A stretch of 64,000 nucleotides of DNA from BP-133 sp040756995 (GTDB lineage: Bacteria; Actinomycetota; Acidimicrobiia; IMCC26256; BP-133): assembly GCA_040756995.1 (NCBI GenBank), contig JBFLYK010000009.1, forward strand, positions 62,001-126,000, read 5' to 3'. This document shows positions 25,429-33,911 of this stretch, piece by piece. Made by a program: the position numbers and the translations under genes. Positions within the stretch are counted from its first letter, which is position 1; each line of letters begins with the position of its first letter. The notes beneath the pieces are model-generated. The model was not told where the DNA came from. It saw nothing but the letters and a program-made list of their open reading frames with translations, and searched no databases.

Positions 25429-26136
25429 TCACGCCCCGAGGGTTTCGGCGGCTTCGGCGATGAGCGTGGGGTGTTCGATCGGGACGGAGTGACCGCCGTC
25501 GACGGCGATGACCCGTCCACCGGGAAGGCGGGCGGCGAAACGGGCCTGGATGGCGGGGCGGAGAAGACGGTCCCGGGTGGCCAGCACATATAGGCAGCGG
25601 AGGCCGGCGAGGTCGTAGTGAGGGAAGGGGACGCCGGCCCGGGAGAGGTCTTCGGGGCGCAGACGGGACAGCAGCGCCCGGCGGTCGGCGGCGGACAGGC
25701 GGTGGCCGGAAAAGTAGGAGGCCACCGCCCGGATCGGTGCGGGACGGCCGAGGGCACCCATGAGGACGGAGCCCGTCCGGCCGAAGGCGTCGCGCAGCAC
25801 CGGCACGCCGGGCTGCGGGACGACAGCGGCGGCGCAGAGCAGCCCGGTGATGCGGGCGCGGTGCCGGTCCGCGAGGAGTACGGCCGCCATGCCCCCCATG
25901 GAGTGCGCAACCACTACCGGACGTTCGTACGCTCCGACCCTTGGTCGGAGCGCTTCGAGGCGTTCCAGGCCACGGGCCGCTGCGTCAGCGACCTCGTCGA
26001 GTGTGACGGGGCGGCCCTCTGCGCCGGGGAGATCGGGCGTCTCCACGAGATGACCGTGGGACTCGAGGATGGAACGGACGGCGTCCCAGCACCAGGGTCC
26101 ATGCTGCCCGCCATGAAGCAGCAGGAAGCTCGCCAT
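25429..26136 (-). CDS. Alpha/beta hydrolase (1)
   Basis: A 235-residue alpha/beta hydrolase of the short EstA/MenH-like type. It has an N-terminal oxyanion loop LLLHGGQHGPWCW (about residues 5-17), nucleophile elbow VVAHSMGGMAA (Ser about 80), acid in VLATRDRLL and catalytic His in VDGGHSVP near the C-terminus. No signal peptide, so cytoplasmic. It is the last gene of the minus-strand operon 29978-25429, just 8 bp after the substrate-binding-protein gene. It could be a thioesterase or an ester/lactone hydrolase acting on a BVMO product; the substrate is unknown. It ends 11 bp from the convergent lipoprotein gene. Confidence 0.75.
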   Translation of the reverse strand: MASFLLLHGGQHGPWCWDAVRSILESHGHLVETPDLPGAEGRPVTLDEVADAAARGLERLEALRPRVGAYERPVVVAHSMGGMAAVLLADRHRARITGLLCAAAVVPQPGVPVLRDAFGRTGSVLMGALGRPAPIRAVASYFSGHRLSAADRRALLSRLRPEDLSRAGVPFPHYDLAGLRCLYVLATRDRLLRPAIQARFAARLPGGRVIAVDGGHSVPIEHPTLIAEAAETLGA

Positions 26137-26144
26137 CGCCGGGC

Positions 26145-27737
26145 TCAGCGGGAGTTGCAGGCGAAGGTGTCGCCGTTCGGGGCGACGTAGCGGCCGCCCT
26201 CGACCCGCACGGCAACCACGCAGTGGTTGGTGGTGTCACTGCGGACGGGCGGGAACTCCAGAGGTGGGGTCAGTCCGCCGAGCGTCTCGGCCCGTAAACC
26301 GTGCAGCGCGTCGAAGATCTGCTGCCGGGTGGGGGGCTCACCCAACGCCGGAGCGATCCGCTCGAAGAGCTTGCCGCCGAGCCACAGGCCGGCGCCGAAG
26401 TCGCCGAGCTTGCCGCCCGGCACCCAGCGGGCCACCGCCTCCCGATACGGCGCCATCCGCGGCGAAGCGCTGTAGGGCAGCGTCGTGGCGAACAGCAGCG
26501 TGCCCTCGGCCATCGAACCGCCGCTCTCGAGGAAGGCCTGCTCGTAGACCGCCGGCCCGCCGAGCACGACCGGCCGCCATTCCTGCCTCTGAGCCGAGCG
26601 GAGGAACCGCACCACGCTCTGCACGTCGAGGACCAGCACCACCGCCTGGGCGCCGGCGTTGCGGGCGGCCAGCACCTCGGCGGTGTAGTCGGGCTGCGCC
26701 AGCGAGACGGTCGCCTCGTGCACCACCGAGAAGTTGAGTTTCGCGGCGTAGTCCTTCATGTCCTTGATGGCCTTGGGGCACGAGTCGGCCTCGCGACAGG
26801 CCATGAGCGAGAGCCTCGTCACCGGGCTCATGGCCCGAAGGGCGGTGAGGTGGCCCCGGTTCAACTCGACGTTGGTCGTTTCCGGGGCGAAGAACACCGG
26901 GCTGTACTCGATGGCCGGGTGGGGCACGCTCCCGATCACCGGTACCCGATGCTGTTCGACGTAGGGAACGGCAGTGTGGAGCGTCGCCGCGCCGAAGAGG
27001 CCGTAGAAGGCGAGGATCTTCTCCTCCTCCACCATCCTCCGGGCGATGGCCAGCGCCTTGCCGGGATCGCCGCCGTCGTCGGCCATGATCAACTGAACGG
27101 GGTGACCGTTGAGCCCGCCCCGAGCGTTGATGTCGGCCACCCAGGCCCGCACCGAGGCGACGGCGTTGGCCAGGATCAGTCCGATCGGCCCGCTCTGAGT
27201 ACCGAAACTGCCGAGCTTGATCGGCGACCTGGTCGCGGCCGACGGCCCGCCGCCATCCCCGACGCCGGCGCCGGACGCGCCACCCCCGGGTGGCGCCGCT
27301 CCCGGTTGCGCTCCGGGTCGCCCCGCCCCGGATGGACCGGCCCGGGCCGGACTCGCCGACCCGCCGGCGGCGCCGGTGCCGGTCGCCGCCCCCAGCGAGG
27401 GACCGGCGCGGCCTGCGACTGCACCGCCGGCCGCCGCCCCACCGGGTGCCACACCGCTGGCGGGCACCATCGCCGCCGGGGTGGGCGGACCTCCGCCGCT
27501 TCCATCGCCGGACGAACCGGTCGAGGGCCCCGTCGGAGATTCGGCACCGCCGCCGACCCCCAACCCCGGCGTTGCCGCTCCAGCGCCCGCAGCGCCACCG
27601 CGGCGCGCCAGTTCGGCCACGAGTTCCGGGTCGTCGATCCCGTGGTTGGCCGCCTGCAGCTCTTCTCGACTGGCGGTGCTGCCGCAGCCCGACGCCGCGA
27701 CCACCACCGTGAGCAGGAGCGCCCGGGCGAGTCGCAT
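26145..27737 (-). CDS. ABC substrate-binding lipoprotein (LivJ-like) with long linker (2)
   Basis: A 530-residue paralog of the protein at 23813. Lipobox ASGC (Cys18), low-complexity Gly/Ala/Pro linker to about residue 168, then the binding domain starting IKLGSFGTQSGPIG. It shares DDGGDPGKALAIARRMVEE exactly with paralog 1. Cys pairs lie at ACREADSC and at the end (NHCVV...TFACNSR). The start at 27737 shares its T-G-A/A-T-G bases with the stop of the AveC-like gene (TGATG). Having two close binding proteins in divergent operons under the same operator suggests related ligands. Confidence 0.85.
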   Translation of the reverse strand: MRLARALLLTVVVAASGCGSTASREELQAANHGIDDPELVAELARRGGAAGAGAATPGLGVGGGAESPTGPSTGSSGDGSGGGPPTPAAMVPASGVAPGGAAAGGAVAGRAGPSLGAATGTGAAGGSASPARAGPSGAGRPGAQPGAAPPGGGASGAGVGDGGGPSAATRSPIKLGSFGTQSGPIGLILANAVASVRAWVADINARGGLNGHPVQLIMADDGGDPGKALAIARRMVEEEKILAFYGLFGAATLHTAVPYVEQHRVPVIGSVPHPAIEYSPVFFAPETTNVELNRGHLTALRAMSPVTRLSLMACREADSCPKAIKDMKDYAAKLNFSVVHEATVSLAQPDYTAEVLAARNAGAQAVVLVLDVQSVVRFLRSAQRQEWRPVVLGGPAVYEQAFLESGGSMAEGTLLFATTLPYSASPRMAPYREAVARWVPGGKLGDFGAGLWLGGKLFERIAPALGEPPTRQQIFDALHGLRAETLGGLTPPLEFPPVRSDTTNHCVVAVRVEGGRYVAPNGDTFACNSR

Positions 27738-28756
27738 CACCGATCCCGGCTGAAGATCGGCGTTCCCGGGCCGGGACACGGCAGGCCGGCGGCGGTGGTG
27801 CCGCAAACGCCGTTGTTCAGATAACTCGGGTACTGGGGGAAACGGCCGGCGTGCAGAGCGAACCACTGGGCGGGCACGGCGTAGCACAGCATCACGACGT
27901 TGGCGGCGCCGATCATGGCCAGGATTCGCACCGCCGTCGGGCGGCTGGTCCGCTCCGCGCCCCGGAACAGCGCTGCCTGCGCCGCCCTTGAATGGTGGAT
28001 CCAGGCGAACAACGCCAGCGTCAGCGATACCAGCAGCGGGATGTGCAGCGGCATCTGGGCCGGGTGACCGGCGAAGAGGGAGATGCCCCGGATGCCGCCG
28101 GCGTAGGCCATGATCTCTGTCCGGGCCCAGAGGCTCTCCACCACGATCTCCACGGCGAACAAGGCCATCCACGTGGCGAAGAACAGACGGACTCCGACGA
28201 GCGCCGGCCATCGACGCGTGGCCCGACCCATGGCCGCCGACACGGCGAACGTCGTGAGCGCGCCGTAGCCGAAGTAGAGCGCCAGCATGTAGATCAGGGG
28301 TTCGGGTACCCGGTCGGCCGTCGGGCTGACGACGCCGGGAACGTGGCCGATCCAACTGCCGACGTTGACCATGTAGCCGCTGGCCAGGCGCATGACCTGG
28401 GTGTAGTTCTCCAACGGGTTGCCCCAGAAGATCGACGCCCAGCCGATCAACAGGATGGCGTCGAAGGTGAGGCGGTGCTCCTTGCGGCAACGGCGCACCA
28501 CCGAACCGATGACCAGCACCGCTCCGATCGACAGGCCGATCTGCGAACCGATCGCCCACGCCTTGGCCGCCGTGGGAACCGGATCCGGGCCGGGCGGGAT
28601 CGCCTTGGCATCGCCGGACAGGATCCAGCTGCCGAACACCCACAGCTGCAGCGCCAGGAATCCGGCGCCCACCGCCGCCCACCAGAGGACCGGTCGGTGC
28701 CCCCGCTGCGGCGTTCCCGCGCCGGGCGGAGCGACAACGCGCTCGGCCACTGCCAC
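27737..28756 (-). CDS. AveC-family (spirocyclase-like) membrane protein (1)
   Basis: A 339-residue polytopic membrane protein with about seven hydrophobic segments. Features include FDAILLIGWASIFWGNPLENY, MPLHIPLLVSLTLALFAW and a Cys-containing C-terminal loop NNGVCGTTAAGLPCPGPG. The pattern matches actinobacterial proteins annotated as AveC-family spirocyclases; AveC itself acts in avermectin spiroketal formation. The GTG at 28756 is chosen because it begins 4 bp after the amidohydrolase stop; the longer frame overlaps that gene. A second family member is at 33908, also beside acyl-CoA dehydrogenases. A role in oxidation or cyclisation of the pathway substrate at the membrane is inferred. 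Confidence 0.7.
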   Translation of the reverse strand: MAVAERVVAPPGAGTPQRGHRPVLWWAAVGAGFLALQLWVFGSWILSGDAKAIPPGPDPVPTAAKAWAIGSQIGLSIGAVLVIGSVVRRCRKEHRLTFDAILLIGWASIFWGNPLENYTQVMRLASGYMVNVGSWIGHVPGVVSPTADRVPEPLIYMLALYFGYGALTTFAVSAAMGRATRRWPALVGVRLFFATWMALFAVEIVVESLWARTEIMAYAGGIRGISLFAGHPAQMPLHIPLLVSLTLALFAWIHHSRAAQAALFRGAERTSRPTAVRILAMIGAANVVMLCYAVPAQWFALHAGRFPQYPSYLNNGVCGTTAAGLPCPGPGTPIFSRDR

Positions 28757-28760
28757 GGCG

Positions 28761-29978
28761 TCAGCCCGCCCCGGCGCCGACGACGGTGGGGACGTCGTCG
28801 GGCGTGACCGATCCGCCGTCGATCGCGGAGTAGCGCCGGTGGTGCTCAGAGTCCGGCCCGTAGCGGCGGGCGATCGCGTCGAGGTCGAAGCCGAACACGC
28901 GGGCGGCATTGCCGGCGCAGATCCGCTGCTGTGTCTCGAGTGGGAGGTGTGCGACCTGCTCGGCGATCTTGGCCCGGCTGTTGGGGAAGGTCCCTTCCCG
29001 ATGGGGATAGTCGGACCCCCACGCCACCGACGACTCGATCATGTCGAGGCACCGCAGCCCCGGCACGTCCTCCTGAAACGTGATGAGGCAGTTGCGGGCG
29101 AAGTAGAAGCTGGGTAGTTCGGCCAGCTTCGGAAAGAGGAAGGCGCCGTTGTCGACGCACATCCGGTCCATCATCATCACGAACCACGGCGCCCAGCCGA
29201 TGCCACCCTCGGTGGCGGCCAGCCGCAACGTCGGGAACCGGTCGAACAGGCCGCCGCAGATGAAGTCCCGCACCACGTCCTGTGTGTCGGCGAACGTGTC
29301 CATGAAGTCGTGCATCGTCGCACCCGGGCCCCGGTAGCGGGGCTTGGCGCAGCCGGTACCGATGTGCATCGTCACCGGCAGGTCGAGGTCCACGAACGCC
29401 GCCCACAAGCGGTCGTACTCGGGATTCATGTAGCCGTATTTGATCTCGCCGACATAGGGGACGGCGATCTGCGCCGCCCGGTGCCCCGTGGAGCGCACCC
29501 GGGTGAGCTCGGCCACGGCGAGGTCGACGTCCCACGACGGCAGCATGGCCGGCGCTATCGACCGGTCGGCGACGTCGGCGAAAAACTCCGTCACCCAGTC
29601 GTTGTAGACCCGGATCATGGCCGCCAGGACCTCGCGGTCCTCCTGGTCCATCCAGTACGAGAACCCGTAGACGACCTCGCCCTGCACCCCGTCGGCGGCG
29701 AGGTCCGCCTTGCGGGCCTCGGCGTCGAACTTGCCCCGACGCCCGACCTCGTAGCGGGTGCCTTTCCAGGTGCGGTCCTTGGTGTCGAACTCCTCCATCG
29801 CTTCGAGGCCCACCCACCGCACGAGCCGGTCGCCCATCATGATCCGGTCGCCCTCGTCGGTGGACTCGACCCTCGGGCCCCGGTGGCGGAGGTGCTCGGG
29901 AAGGCGTGTCTGGTACAGGTCCCGAGGTTCGTGGATATGGCTGTCGCAACTGATGACGGGGTACCACGGCACGGCCAT
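28761..29978 (-). CDS. Amidohydrolase-family TIM-barrel protein (3)
   Basis: A 405-residue amidohydrolase-2-type protein: metal motif SCDSHIHEPRDLY (about residues 10-22), MHIGTG (about 210-215) and WGSDYPHREGTFPNS near residue 335. It is the first gene of a minus-strand operon (amidohydrolase, AveC-like, substrate-binding protein, alpha/beta hydrolase). It is divergent from an acyl-CoA ligase across a 53-bp gap containing operator C. It belongs to the same broad family as the genes at 16263 and 17618 but differs in the spacing of its motifs. Substrate unknown. Confidence 0.82.
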   Translation of the reverse strand: MAVPWYPVISCDSHIHEPRDLYQTRLPEHLRHRGPRVESTDEGDRIMMGDRLVRWVGLEAMEEFDTKDRTWKGTRYEVGRRGKFDAEARKADLAADGVQGEVVYGFSYWMDQEDREVLAAMIRVYNDWVTEFFADVADRSIAPAMLPSWDVDLAVAELTRVRSTGHRAAQIAVPYVGEIKYGYMNPEYDRLWAAFVDLDLPVTMHIGTGCAKPRYRGPGATMHDFMDTFADTQDVVRDFICGGLFDRFPTLRLAATEGGIGWAPWFVMMMDRMCVDNGAFLFPKLAELPSFYFARNCLITFQEDVPGLRCLDMIESSVAWGSDYPHREGTFPNSRAKIAEQVAHLPLETQQRICAGNAARVFGFDLDAIARRYGPDSEHHRRYSAIDGGSVTPDDVPTVVGAGAG

Positions 29979-29986
29979 ACGGTTTA

Positions 29987-30006
29987 TCGTATCTTTCGGT
30001 ACGTAA
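29987..30006 (+). promoter_or_regulatory. Operator-like site C of proposed TetR regulon
   Basis: TCGTATCTTTCGGTACGTAA keeps the GTAYCT-N3-GGTAC core of the set. It lies within the 53-bp gap between the divergent starts at 29978 and 30032, so it must overlap both promoters. Confidence 0.55.
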
Positions 30007-30031
30007 ATTTCAACCGGCGGGGAGCTGCCGC

Positions 30032-31564
30032 ATGAACATCGCAGCCGAGCTGGACCGGATCGCCCGGGACCGCGGCGAGCGGCCCGCCCTGCACTCCGGC
30101 GACCAAGTGTGGACGTTCGCCGACCTCGATGCCCGGGCGTCGGCGGTCGCCACGGGCCTGGAGAGCGCCGGTGTGCGCCCTGGCGATCGGGTCGTGATCG
30201 TCATGGGCAACGAACCCGACCATGTCGCCGCCTGGTACGGCATCACGAAGGCGGGCGCCCTGCCCGTCGATCTGAACATCCTCCTCGGCGACGAAGAGTG
30301 GACGGCGATCCTCGACGACTGCGCGCCCCGGGCGGTGTTGGCGGGAGGCGAGTTCGTCCCCCGGCTGCGCGGCCTGCTCGACCGGGACGCTGCGGTGCAG
30401 CTGTGGGCCACTGGTGATGCGGCCGGAGCGTTACCGCTCGCCGGGCTCGGAGCAGGAACGCCGGCGCGGCCCGCCATCGCCCGGAACGGCCGCGAACCGG
30501 CGGTCATCGCCTACACCAGCGGGACGACCGGCCGGCCGAAGGGCGTCGTCCACGACCACGACCGGCTGCGCCACCACCTCGACGTGTGTGTCGAAGCACT
30601 CGGCTACGGGCCCGACGACGTCATCGTCAACCTCCTCCCACTGTTTCCGCTGCACGCCTTCCTCGCCCAGGCCGGGCTCTGCGTGCACGTCGGGTGCCAG
30701 TTGGTCCTCCTCGGTCGGTTTGACCCTGCAGTGCTGGCCGACGAGTCCCGCCGCCACCGCTTCACGACCGGGACGTTCGTCCCGGCCATCGTGCAGGCAC
30801 TCCTCGCCGTTCCTCCGGAGGCCCGGCCCCGGTTCGTCCCGGGAAGCCGATTCAACATCGGCGGAGCACCGCTTTCCCCGGAGACCAGAGAACGCTTCGA
30901 ATCGACCTACGGCGTCACGCTGCTCCAGGGTTACGGGTCGACCGAGGTGATGGGCTCGATCGCCATGGAGCGGGCGGGGCGACGCCCTCCCTGGGGCGCC
31001 TGCGGTGAGCTCTTCCCCCGCCTCGAAGGGCTCGTCCGGGTCGTCGACGAGCACGGCCGGGACGTCGAGCCTGGCACCGTCGGCGAGTTCGCCGTCCACG
31101 CCAGCCGGGCACTGGTCGGGTACTGGGGCGACGAAGCAGCGACCAGGGAAGCCTTCCTCGACGGCGAGTGGTACCGGATGGGCGATCTCGGCCGCATTGA
31201 CGAAAACGGATTCGTGGCCGTGGTCGACCGCTGCAAGGACATGATCATCCGGGGCGGGTTCAACATCTACTCGGCCGAGATCGAGCGGGTGCTGTCGGAA
31301 CATCGGGCGGTGGCGGAGGCGACGGTCGTCGGCCAGCCCGACGAGCGGCTCGGCGAGGTTCCCGTCGCCTACGTGGTCACCCGCCCGGCGGTGACCGCCG
31401 GGCCGGCGCTCGGCGAGGAGCTGCGCCGGACCGTGGCCGAGCGGCTGGGTCCCCTCAAGGTGGTGGAACGGGTCGAGTTCGTCGCCGCGTCCGATCTTCC
31501 CCGCAACGCCATGGGCAAAGTTCTGAAACGGGAACTGCGGGCCCGCCTGGTGCGGGCCGGCTAA
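30032..31564 (+). CDS. Acyl-CoA synthetase (ANL superfamily) (1)
   Basis: A 510-residue adenylate-forming ligase. P-loop AYTSGTTGRPKGV (about residues 160-172), A5 motif QGYGSTEVMG (about 300), A7 MGDLGRI (about 380), hinge DRCKDMIIRGGFNIYSAEIE (about 394-413) and the catalytic Lys in NAMGKVLKREL (about 495-500) are all present. It activates a carboxylic acid to its acyl-CoA via acyl-AMP; chain type cannot be deduced. It heads a six-gene plus-strand operon (ligase, two acyl-CoA dehydrogenases, AveC-like, third acyl-CoA dehydrogenase, SDR) and is controlled from the operator C region. Confidence 0.9.
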   Translation: MNIAAELDRIARDRGERPALHSGDQVWTFADLDARASAVATGLESAGVRPGDRVVIVMGNEPDHVAAWYGITKAGALPVDLNILLGDEEWTAILDDCAPRAVLAGGEFVPRLRGLLDRDAAVQLWATGDAAGALPLAGLGAGTPARPAIARNGREPAVIAYTSGTTGRPKGVVHDHDRLRHHLDVCVEALGYGPDDVIVNLLPLFPLHAFLAQAGLCVHVGCQLVLLGRFDPAVLADESRRHRFTTGTFVPAIVQALLAVPPEARPRFVPGSRFNIGGAPLSPETRERFESTYGVTLLQGYGSTEVMGSIAMERAGRRPPWGACGELFPRLEGLVRVVDEHGRDVEPGTVGEFAVHASRALVGYWGDEAATREAFLDGEWYRMGDLGRIDENGFVAVVDRCKDMIIRGGFNIYSAEIERVLSEHRAVAEATVVGQPDERLGEVPVAYVVTRPAVTAGPALGEELRRTVAERLGPLKVVERVEFVAASDLPRNAMGKVLKRELRARLVRAG

Positions 31565-31566
31565 CC

Positions 31567-32751
31567 GTGACCGGCGAGTGCATGGACCTGCGCCTCTCGA
31601 ACGACGAGGAACTGCTCCGCCGCGGAGCGCGGGAACTGCTCGCTCGGCGGGCCCCGCTGGACAAGACGGCGGCCGCCGAAGGTGACCCGCTTGCCGATGA
31701 CGCGGCGCTGTGGGCGGAGATGGCAGCGCTCGGCTGGCTGGGGCTCACGATCCCGGAAGACCGGGGCGGCAGTGCCGGGACACTGCTTCACCTCGAGTTG
31801 CTCACGGAGGAATTCGGTCGCGCGCTCGGCCCCGGACCGTTCGTGCCCGTGATGGTCGCCGCCGGCATGCTTGAGGCGGCCGCCGGTGAGGTATCGCAAC
31901 GGCTGCTCCGAGAACTCGTCGAGGGCGCAGCCCGGCCCGTTCCGGCGTTGACCGGCCGGTCGGGGCGGATCGCCGGGCATCCCGGGGTGACCATTGCCGA
32001 TGGTGGCGCGACGGGCGAGAAAGGCTTCGTGGACGCGGCCGCCACCGCCGACTGGCTGCTGACCACCGCCTTCCCAGGCGGCGGCGACGATCTCCGGGTC
32101 ATCGTCGTCGACGCCCACGACCCGGCCGTCGAGATCGTCCCGCGACCGACGATCGCCGGGTTGTCCACGGCCCTGGTCAGGTTCGATGCGGCCGCCGTCG
32201 TCGCCGATCTCGGAGGCCCGGAGCTGGTCGACGTTGCCGTGACCCGAGCCGCCGTCCTCCAGGCCGGCTGGTGCGCCGGGGCCGCGGCCCGGCTGGTGGA
32301 GGACACGGTCGCCTACATCTCCGAGCGCATGCAGTTCGGTGTCCCGATCGGCAGCTTCCAATCCGTGCAGCACCGCATGGCCGACTGCTCCATCGCCGTT
32401 GCCGAGGCGGCGACCCTGGCCCGGCAGGCCGCGGCCGCTCTGGACGGCGGAGAGGCGTCCGGTCGGCGGCTCGGCTCCACCGCCTTCGTCCGCTCCACCG
32501 ATGCCTTCGTCGCCGTCGCCCGTCACTGCCATCAGGTGTGGGGCGGAATCGGCTACGGCACCGAGGCGCACGTCCAGCTCTTCAGCCGCCGGGCCAAGGC
32601 CGCCCAGCAGGCCTGGGGCGGCACCGACCACCACCTCGACGTCGTGGCGGCCGAACTGGCCGGCGTGCCCCTGACCCGTGACCGCTACCCCCACCTCGGT
32701 CCCGGGCGCAGCAACTCCGAGATCCCGCTCTTGACTCGGGAGCGACGGTGA
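31567..32751 (+). CDS. Acyl-CoA dehydrogenase, likely subunit of a heteromer (1a)
   Basis: A 394-residue acyl-CoA dehydrogenase-fold protein. A helical N-terminal domain includes GWLGLTIPEDRGG (about residues 57-69). The middle beta domain is short and divergent. The C-terminal helical domain contains RMQFGVPIGSFQSVQHRMADC (about 258-278) and CHQVWGGIGYGTEAHVQLFSRR (about 320-341). The usual FAD-contacting middle segments (SEPxAGSD, WTS) are absent, as in the degenerate partner of alpha/beta heterotetrameric actinobacterial enzymes. It overlaps the next dehydrogenase by 4 bp (GTGA), supporting one complex. The start is GTG 31567, or ATG 31582. Confidence 0.8.
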   Translation: MTGECMDLRLSNDEELLRRGARELLARRAPLDKTAAAEGDPLADDAALWAEMAALGWLGLTIPEDRGGSAGTLLHLELLTEEFGRALGPGPFVPVMVAAGMLEAAAGEVSQRLLRELVEGAARPVPALTGRSGRIAGHPGVTIADGGATGEKGFVDAAATADWLLTTAFPGGGDDLRVIVVDAHDPAVEIVPRPTIAGLSTALVRFDAAAVVADLGGPELVDVAVTRAAVLQAGWCAGAAARLVEDTVAYISERMQFGVPIGSFQSVQHRMADCSIAVAEAATLARQAAAALDGGEASGRRLGSTAFVRSTDAFVAVARHCHQVWGGIGYGTEAHVQLFSRRAKAAQQAWGGTDHHLDVVAAELAGVPLTRDRYPHLGPGRSNSEIPLLTRERR

Positions 32752-33911
32752 GATTCGCGCTTCCGGCGGATGTGGTGCGCTTCCGGGAGGAGGTCCGCCG
32801 ATTCCTCGAGGTCCATGCCGATCCAGTCATCGCCCTGCAGGGCCCTTTGCCGCAGCGGGACACGCCGGAGAAGCGGGCGTTCGTCGCCAAGCTCGCCGAG
32901 CGCGGCTGGTTGGGCCTGTCCTGGCCGGTCGAATACGGCGGCCGCGGCTGGGACGAGATCTACCAGCTCGTCCTCCAGGAGGAGCTGGAGTACGTCGGTC
33001 ACCCGTCCATGGCCATCGAGGTCGGCATGATCGGGCAGACCATTCTCCGCCACGGATCCGAAGCCTTGAAGCGACGGATCCTCCCTCGGATCGCGGCCGG
33101 CGACCTTGACATCGCCCTGGGCTACACCGAACCCGACGCCGGATCCGACCTGGCCGCCTTGCAGTTGCGGGCCGAGCGCGACGGCGACGAGTTTGTCCTG
33201 AACGGCCAGAAGATGTGGACCAGTGCCGCCCATTTCGCCGAGCTCATCTGGCTGGCCTGCCGCACCAATCGGGATGCGCCCCGGCATGAGGGCATCTCGC
33301 TGCTCCTCGTCGACCTCGACAGCCCCGGGATCGAGATCCGGCCGATTCCGACCATGGCCGACCACCAGGCCAACGCGGTCTTCTTTTCCGACGTGCGGGT
33401 TCCCGCCGACCGCCTGGTCGGTGAGGTCGACCGGGGATGGTCTTACATGCTCGACGCCCTCGACTACGAGCGGCTCGGCGGCCTCCCCTTCGGTGGCCTG
33501 CAACGGGACCTCGACGAGATCGTCGTGTGGGCCCGGGAGGGCGGACTGTTCGACGATCCGACCGCCCGGCGCCGGGTCGCCCGCCTTTCGGTCGCGGTCG
33601 ACGGAGCCCGAACGCACCTGCTGCGGGCCTACGACCGCGTCTCCCGGCACGAGGTTCCCACGGTCGAGGCCAGCATGTTGAAGGTCGCCATGACCGAACT
33701 CCGCCAGAACATCGCCGACCAGATGGTCGACGTGCTCGGCCCACCCGGACTGCTGCGGGGGGCCGACCCCGAGGCTCCGATCGGCGGCCGCTTCGAGCAC
33801 AACTGGCGGGCGGAGATCATCACCACCATCGCCGCCGGTGCCAACGAGGTGCAACGGGACATCCTGGCCCGCCGCCACCTCCGACTGCCGACGACAAGGC
33901 GGACCGGATGA
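32748..33911 (+). CDS. Acyl-CoA dehydrogenase, likely FAD-binding partner (1b)
   Basis: A 387-residue acyl-CoA dehydrogenase with the canonical middle domain GYTEPDAGSDLAAL (about residues 125-138) and GQKMWTSAAHFA (about 152-163), so it provides FAD-domain contacts. The C-terminal helix reads AGANEVQRDILARR; the YEGT-type catalytic Glu position is Ala, as in FadE26-like enzymes where the base lies elsewhere. It is translationally coupled to the upstream degenerate partner and to the downstream AveC-like gene (ATGA). The alpha,beta-dehydrogenation role is firm at family level; the substrate is not. Confidence 0.85.
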   Translation: MRFALPADVVRFREEVRRFLEVHADPVIALQGPLPQRDTPEKRAFVAKLAERGWLGLSWPVEYGGRGWDEIYQLVLQEELEYVGHPSMAIEVGMIGQTILRHGSEALKRRILPRIAAGDLDIALGYTEPDAGSDLAALQLRAERDGDEFVLNGQKMWTSAAHFAELIWLACRTNRDAPRHEGISLLLVDLDSPGIEIRPIPTMADHQANAVFFSDVRVPADRLVGEVDRGWSYMLDALDYERLGGLPFGGLQRDLDEIVVWAREGGLFDDPTARRRVARLSVAVDGARTHLLRAYDRVSRHEVPTVEASMLKVAMTELRQNIADQMVDVLGPPGLLRGADPEAPIGGRFEHNWRAEIITTIAAGANEVQRDILARRHLRLPTTRRTG

